Shown piece after piece: positions 7,269 through 10,294 of a stretch of DNA of 10,294 nucleotides. Origin of the DNA: Candidatus Aminicenantota bacterium (GTDB lineage Bacteria > Acidobacteriota > Aminicenantia > S016-38); assembly GCA_021161165.1 (NCBI GenBank), contig JAGHBF010000161.1, positions 1-10,294 of the forward strand, given 5' to 3'. The stretch's first letter is position 1; every line of letters starts with the position of its first letter. The notes under the pieces were generated by a model. It was not told where the DNA came from and made no database searches. It was given only the letters and a program-made list of their open reading frames with translations. The translations under genes and the position numbers were made by a program.

Positions 7269-8403
7269 AGTCAGAGAAGCATTCAGGGATAAATATGGCA
7301 AAAATCCCGAAATAATCTCCTTTGCCCCTGGAAGGGTAAACATAATAGGAGAGCATACAGATTACAACGAAGGTTTTGTTATGCCAGCTGCCCTGGAACA
7401 GGGAACATACTTCGCGGGGGCAAAAAATCGTGACAAAAAAATAAGAATATTCTCCCTCAATCTTAAAAAAGAAGACAGCTGGGAAATTGAACATTCCCGT
7501 GAAAGGAAGGGGGATTTCTCTGATTATCTCAGGGGTATTTTGAATTTTCTGCCTTTCTTACCAAGTTCTGGAATAGATGGAATTGTTCTATCAAACATAC
7601 CTATAGGGGCAGGACTAAGTTCATCAGCCGCTTTTGAAATTTCATTTATTTTCCTCGTTTCAGGATTATTTAACCTTAAAATTGAACCCACGGAAATTGT
7701 AAAAATAGCCCATCATGCTGAAAATGAGTTTGCTGGACTAAAATGTGGAATAATGGATCAGTTCGTTTCAGTTTTTGGCAAAAAAGACCATCTTATATTT
7801 CTGGATACAAGAACAATGGAATATGAATATGTGCCTTTCCCTTTTTTCTGGGAAATAGCGGTAGTTAATTCCGGAATAAAAAGGGAGCTTACTTCCTCTC
7901 AATACAACAGAAGAAAAGAGGAATGTGAAGAAGCGGTAAAAGCAATAAAAAAATTGTTTCCTGAGGTAAAAAGCTTGCGGGATGTAACAGAAGATATGCT
8001 ATTTGAAGCTAGAAAACTTATGAATGAAAGAATCTATAAAAGAGCAATGCACGTAATATCTGAAAACAGAAGAGTTTTTGAAATGAAAGAATACCTTCTC
8101 AAAAACGATGCGTGCATGATAGAAAAAACAATGAAACTTGCCCATCAGAGCCTTACTGAGGATTTTGAAGTTTCTCTTCCGGAGCTGGATTTTCTTGTGG
8201 ATGTTGCATCTTCTCTTCCATACGTTCATGGCGCAAGACTTACAGGAGCAGGCTTTGGAGGGTCAATTGTAGCCCTTATTCAGAAAAATCATCGGTTAGA
8301 TTTCGAAAATACCATAAAAAATGCTTACAGAAAAAAGTTCAGCATTGAAGCTGAAGTTTTCTTTTCCTCTCCTTCAGGGGGAGCTTACTTCGAAAGGGCT
8401 TGA
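7258..8403 (+). CDS. galK: Galactokinase
   Basis: This GHMP-family kinase phosphorylates galactose to galactose 1-phosphate with ATP in the cytoplasm. From ATG 7258 it is 381 aa, near the usual 380-390. The galactokinase signature runs GRVNIIGEHTDYNEG at 25-39. The GHMP phosphate-binding motif is GLSSSAA at 119-125, CGIMDQF at 163-169 carries the likely catalytic Asp167, and motif 3 is GAGFGGS at 330-336. The HTDYN form of the signature fits GalK rather than the GalNAc kinase type. The reading frame extends upstream to 7198, but those residues read through the glmU-like gene and resemble no galactokinase; family similarity begins at KDKVREAF. It overlaps the glmU-like gene by 11 bp and is presumably coupled to it. 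No galT, galE or sugar transporter is in the window. Confidence 0.93.
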   Translation: MKDKVREAFRDKYGKNPEIISFAPGRVNIIGEHTDYNEGFVMPAALEQGTYFAGAKNRDKKIRIFSLNLKKEDSWEIEHSRERKGDFSDYLRGILNFLPFLPSSGIDGIVLSNIPIGAGLSSSAAFEISFIFLVSGLFNLKIEPTEIVKIAHHAENEFAGLKCGIMDQFVSVFGKKDHLIFLDTRTMEYEYVPFPFFWEIAVVNSGIKRELTSSQYNRRKEECEEAVKAIKKLFPEVKSLRDVTEDMLFEARKLMNERIYKRAMHVISENRRVFEMKEYLLKNDACMIEKTMKLAHQSLTEDFEVSLPELDFLVDVASSLPYVHGARLTGAGFGGSIVALIQKNHRLDFENTIKNAYRKKFSIEAEVFFSSPSGGAYFERA

Positions 8404-8421
8404 AAATAAGCCTTTGTTTTT
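8393..8421 (+). terminator. Intrinsic terminator spanning the galK stop codon
   Basis: The 5' arm AAAGGGCTT (8393-8401) and 3' arm AAGCCTTT (8408-8415) pair over eight base pairs with one bulged G. The loop is GAAAAT (8402-8407). A G and five Ts (8417-8421) follow. The hairpin covers the galK TGA (8401-8403), so the last galK codons form part of the stem. It should end the glmU-like/galK transcript and separate it from ftcD. Confidence 0.65.
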
Positions 8422-8429
8422 GGTATCCT
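8400..8429 (+). promoter_or_regulatory. Promoter for ftcD nested in the galK terminator
   Basis: A -35 TTGAAA (8400-8405, 5/6 match) lies over the galK stop and the terminator loop. After 18 bp comes TATCCT (8424-8429, 4/6 match) with TG at 8421-8422 as an extended -10. The predicted start near 8436 gives a leader of about 20 nt that keeps the SD AGGGAGG (8444-8450) whole. It fits better than the alternative -10 TCTAAT at 8436-8441, whose transcript would begin inside the SD. Confidence 0.5.
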
Positions 8430-8455
8430 ATCCATTCTAATAAAGGGAGGTTATC

Positions 8456-10126
8456 ATGGATAAAATAGTAGAATGCGTTCCTAATTTTAGTGAGGGAAGA
8501 AACAAAGAGGTTATAAACAAAATAGCCGAAGCTGTGAAAAGTGTAGAAGGGGTCATGTTGCTTGACGTTGACCCTGGAGAAGCCACAAACAGGACTGTTT
8601 ATACCTTTGTAGGGGACCCCGATTCTGTGGTGGAGGCAGCCTTCAGAGCTATAAAGACTGCCTCTGAACTTATAGATATGAGAAAACACCATGGGGAACA
8701 TCCAAGGATGGGTGCTGCCGACGTTGTTCCATTTGTCCCTGTAAGCGGAATAACCATGGAAGAATGTGCAGAGCTGGCAGAAAGGCTTGGAAAAAGGGTG
8801 GGAGAAGAGCTGGGAATACCGGTTTATCTTTACGAAAACGCAGCCAGGACAGAGGAAAGAAGAAGTCTCGCTAATATAAGGGAAGGAGAATACGAAGCAC
8901 TTCCTAAAAAACTGGTTGATCCAAAATGGAAACCTGACTTTGGTCCCGCGGAGTTTAACGAACACGTGGCAAGGACTGGAGCTACAGTTATAGGGGCAAG
9001 GGAATTTCTCATCGCCTACAACGTAAACCTTAACACCAGGGACAAGAAACTCGCCCACGAAATTGCTCTAAACATCAGGGAAAAGGGACGCTTCAAGAGG
9101 GATGAAAACGGCAAAATAGTCAGAGATGAAAATGGAAACAAAGTAAGGGTCCCTGGAAAACTCAAGGCAGTGAGGGCAATTGGCTGGTACATAGACGAAT
9201 ACGGTCAGGCCCAGGTCTCTATCAATCTTATAAATTACAAAATAACTCCTCTTCATAAGGTATTCGAAGCATGCGTAGAAGAGGCACAGAAACTGGGGTT
9301 AAGAGTTACAGGTTCCGAAATTGTTGGGCTCGTTCCAAAGGCAGCCATAGTTGAAGCTGGAAAGTACTTCCTGGAAAAACAGGGCCGTTCCACAGCAGTT
9401 TCAGAAGAGGAGCTCATCCATATAGCTGACCTTTCCATGGGTCTTTCACAGCTTTACAAATTTGAGCCAGATGAAAAAATAATCGAACTCAAACTGGAAA
9501 AGGAAAAGCAAAGGCTATGGAAGATGAGAGTAAGGGATTTCCTCAACGAACTGGCATCACAATCACCCGCCCCTGGTGGAGGTTCTGTGGCAGCTCTCAG
9601 CGGTGCCCTTTCTGCTGCATTATCCGCCATGGTTTCCAATCTCACCTTTGGAAAGAAGGGCTTTGAAAATGTATGGAAGGAAATAGAAGAAGTCGGTGTT
9701 AAGGCTCAGGCATTGAAGGATGAATTCCTCTCACTTATAGACAAGGACACCGACGCCTTCAATAAACTTATGGATGCCTTTAAAATTTCAAAGAAGGACC
9801 CTGAAAGGGACAAAAAGATCGAGGAAGCCACGAAGGAAGCCACACTGGTTCCCCTTGATACCCTCAAGAAGACAGAGGAACTGCTCGAACTTGCTGAAGA
9901 GGTGATAAACAAAGGAAATCCCAATTCCATATCCGACGCAGGAGGGGCAGCAATAATGGCAGATGCTGCCGCAAGGGAAGCTTACCTGAACGTTCTAATA
10001 AATCTCCAATCCATACAGGATAAGGACTTCGTGGAAAGGATAAAGAAAGAGGCAGGAGAAATTCTTAAAAGGGTAGAAAAGAAAGCAAGGGAACTGGAAA
10101 AGAAAGTCCAGCAGGATATATCCTGA
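8456..10126 (+). CDS. ftcD: Fused glutamate formimidoyltransferase / formimidoyltetrahydrofolate cyclodeaminase
   Basis: The enzyme moves the formimino group of formiminoglutamate to tetrahydrofolate, then cyclises it to methenyl-THF with ammonia release; this is the last stage of one histidine degradation route. The 556 aa match the fused mammalian FTCD plan (about 541 aa). The transferase half opens with VECVPNFSEGRN and has His82 in GEHPRM at the position of the known catalytic His. Its second subdomain (to about 330) includes IGWYIDEYGQAQVS and GSEIVGLVP. The cyclodeaminase half begins near 357 with MRVRDFL and a glycine-rich PAPGGGSVAALSGAL, and ends with the DTDAF, SDAGGAA and AYLNVLINLQ segments. 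An acidic/basic insert at 215-230 is a tandem 8-residue repeat. SD AGGGAGG lies 5 nt before ATG. No hutH, hutU or hutI is in view, so the source of formiminoglutamate is unknown. Confidence 0.95.
   Translation: MDKIVECVPNFSEGRNKEVINKIAEAVKSVEGVMLLDVDPGEATNRTVYTFVGDPDSVVEAAFRAIKTASELIDMRKHHGEHPRMGAADVVPFVPVSGITMEECAELAERLGKRVGEELGIPVYLYENAARTEERRSLANIREGEYEALPKKLVDPKWKPDFGPAEFNEHVARTGATVIGAREFLIAYNVNLNTRDKKLAHEIALNIREKGRFKRDENGKIVRDENGNKVRVPGKLKAVRAIGWYIDEYGQAQVSINLINYKITPLHKVFEACVEEAQKLGLRVTGSEIVGLVPKAAIVEAGKYFLEKQGRSTAVSEEELIHIADLSMGLSQLYKFEPDEKIIELKLEKEKQRLWKMRVRDFLNELASQSPAPGGGSVAALSGALSAALSAMVSNLTFGKKGFENVWKEIEEVGVKAQALKDEFLSLIDKDTDAFNKLMDAFKISKKDPERDKKIEEATKEATLVPLDTLKKTEELLELAEEVINKGNPNSISDAGGAAIMADAAAREAYLNVLINLQSIQDKDFVERIKKEAGEILKRVEKKARELEKKVQQDIS
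9098..9145 (+). repeat. In-frame 24-bp tandem duplication within ftcD
   Basis: Codons 215-222 (RDENGKIV) and 223-230 (RDENGNKV) are a two-copy tandem repeat of 8 residues. The DNA copies differ at several synonymous positions, so the duplication is not recent. It lies in a surface-like insert before the conserved IGWYIDEYG segment and is absent from the mammalian enzyme as I recall it. Confidence 0.7.
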
Positions 10127-10127
10127 T

Positions 10128-10207
10128 TGCGTTTTCGCGTGTACGGGTATTCGCGTTCTCGCGTTGACGCGTATTCGCACTTACGCGCAGACGCATAGAC
10201 GCATTGC
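10128..10207. repeat. Degenerate 8-bp tandem repeat built on CGCG
   Basis: Just after the ftcD stop, CG dinucleotides recur with a strict 8-bp register: 10136, 10144, 10152, 10160, 10168, 10176, 10184, 10192 and 10200, with a TGCG unit at 10128. Units read, for example, CGCGTGTA, CGCGTTCT, CGCGTTGA, CGCGTATT, CGCACTTA and CGCATAGA. The first three bases are almost invariant (CGC; CGG once), the fourth is usually G, and the last four vary. The CpG-rich composition stands out from the AT-rich surroundings. About ten units are present. The register slips by one base at the final GCG (10206-10208). Confidence 0.8.
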
Positions 10208-10208
10208 G

Positions 10209-10294
10209 TTTATTCGTAAATCCCCTCTCTGGGGCCAAACGAGAGAAGATACAGGGATCCTTCATCATATTTGTAAATGAGCCTTCGTTCCTGC
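10209..10294. repeat. Non-coding tail with short inverted and direct repeats
   Basis: After the 8-bp array there is a small inverted repeat, CCCC-TCTCT-GGGG (10222-10234). TATTCGTAAAT (10211-10221) recurs as TATTTGTAAAT (10268-10278), matching 10 of 11 bases. CCTTC occurs at 10259 and 10282. No T-run follows the hairpin on either strand, so it is not a clear terminator. The minus-strand frame across this tail (10065-10268) translates the array and has no SD or recognisable domain, so I do not call a gene. It may be part of an interspersed repeat that continues beyond the window. Confidence 0.3.

Noticed and set aside
8414..8441. TTGTTT - 16 bp - TCTAAT as the ftcD promoter
   Set aside because: The -10 matches well, but the predicted transcript would start inside the SD at 8444-8450. 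The upstream TTGAAA/TATCCT pair leaves the SD intact.
8339..9058. Long minus-strand frame (239 aa) opposite galK end and ftcD
   Set aside because: It is antisense to two well-supported enzymes, has a composition unlike a real protein (many Cys, Phe and Ser) and no domain.
10128..10207. CRISPR array
   Set aside because: The 8-bp units have no long identical repeats separated by unique spacers of 30-40 bp, and no cas genes are near.
10065..10268. Minus-strand frame of 67 aa across the repeat array
   Set aside because: Its Arg/Asn/Thr-rich sequence is a translation of the 8-bp array. It has no SD, runs into ftcD antisense and contains no recognisable domain.

Overview
The window is an AT-rich, bacterial-type chromosomal segment. 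All confidently called genes lie on the + strand and are tightly packed. Arg codons are mostly AGA/AGG, Ile is often ATA, and the proteins are rich in Lys and Glu. With short leaders and clear Shine-Dalgarno (SD) sites, this suggests an uncultivated, probably anaerobic and possibly thermophilic bacterium. The lineage cannot be fixed from the sequence. Promoters of sigma70 type and SD sites argue against Bacteroidetes and against an archaeon.

Layout. (1) 1-114: AT-rich upstream region with one good promoter. (2) 115-6198: six genes that overlap or nearly touch, probably one transcript: a NatA-like ABC ATPase, its ABC-2 permease, an RsbW/SpoIIAB-like ATP-binding protein, PurF, FabD and the GTPase Der. 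(3) 6199-6290: short spacer with a consensus-like promoter whose predicted start falls on the next ATG. (4) 6291-8403: a truncated GlmU-type sugar-1-phosphate uridylyltransferase translationally coupled to a galactokinase, ended by an intrinsic terminator that straddles the galK stop codon. (5) 8456-10126: a fused glutamate formimidoyltransferase / formimino-THF cyclodeaminase with its own promoter nested in that terminator. (6) 10127-10294: no gene. It holds a degenerate tandem repeat with a strict 8-bp period built on CGCG, then a short inverted repeat and imperfect direct repeats.

How the genes relate. The first operon mixes export (ABC-2), an orphan serine-kinase-like regulator, the first step of purine synthesis, fatty acid initiation and 50S ribosome assembly, which reads as a growth-linked housekeeping operon. 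GalK plus the GlmU-type enzyme could together turn a hexose into a UDP-sugar without GalT; this is an inference. The fused FtcD enzyme passes a formimino carbon to tetrahydrofolate and could indirectly feed purine synthesis.

I see no defence system, mobile element, CRISPR array, tRNA or rRNA. The least ordinary items are the 8-bp CGCG array, the apparently leaderless glmU-like transcript, the truncated GlmU-GalK pair, and the overlap of stop codon, terminator and promoter at the galK/ftcD junction.
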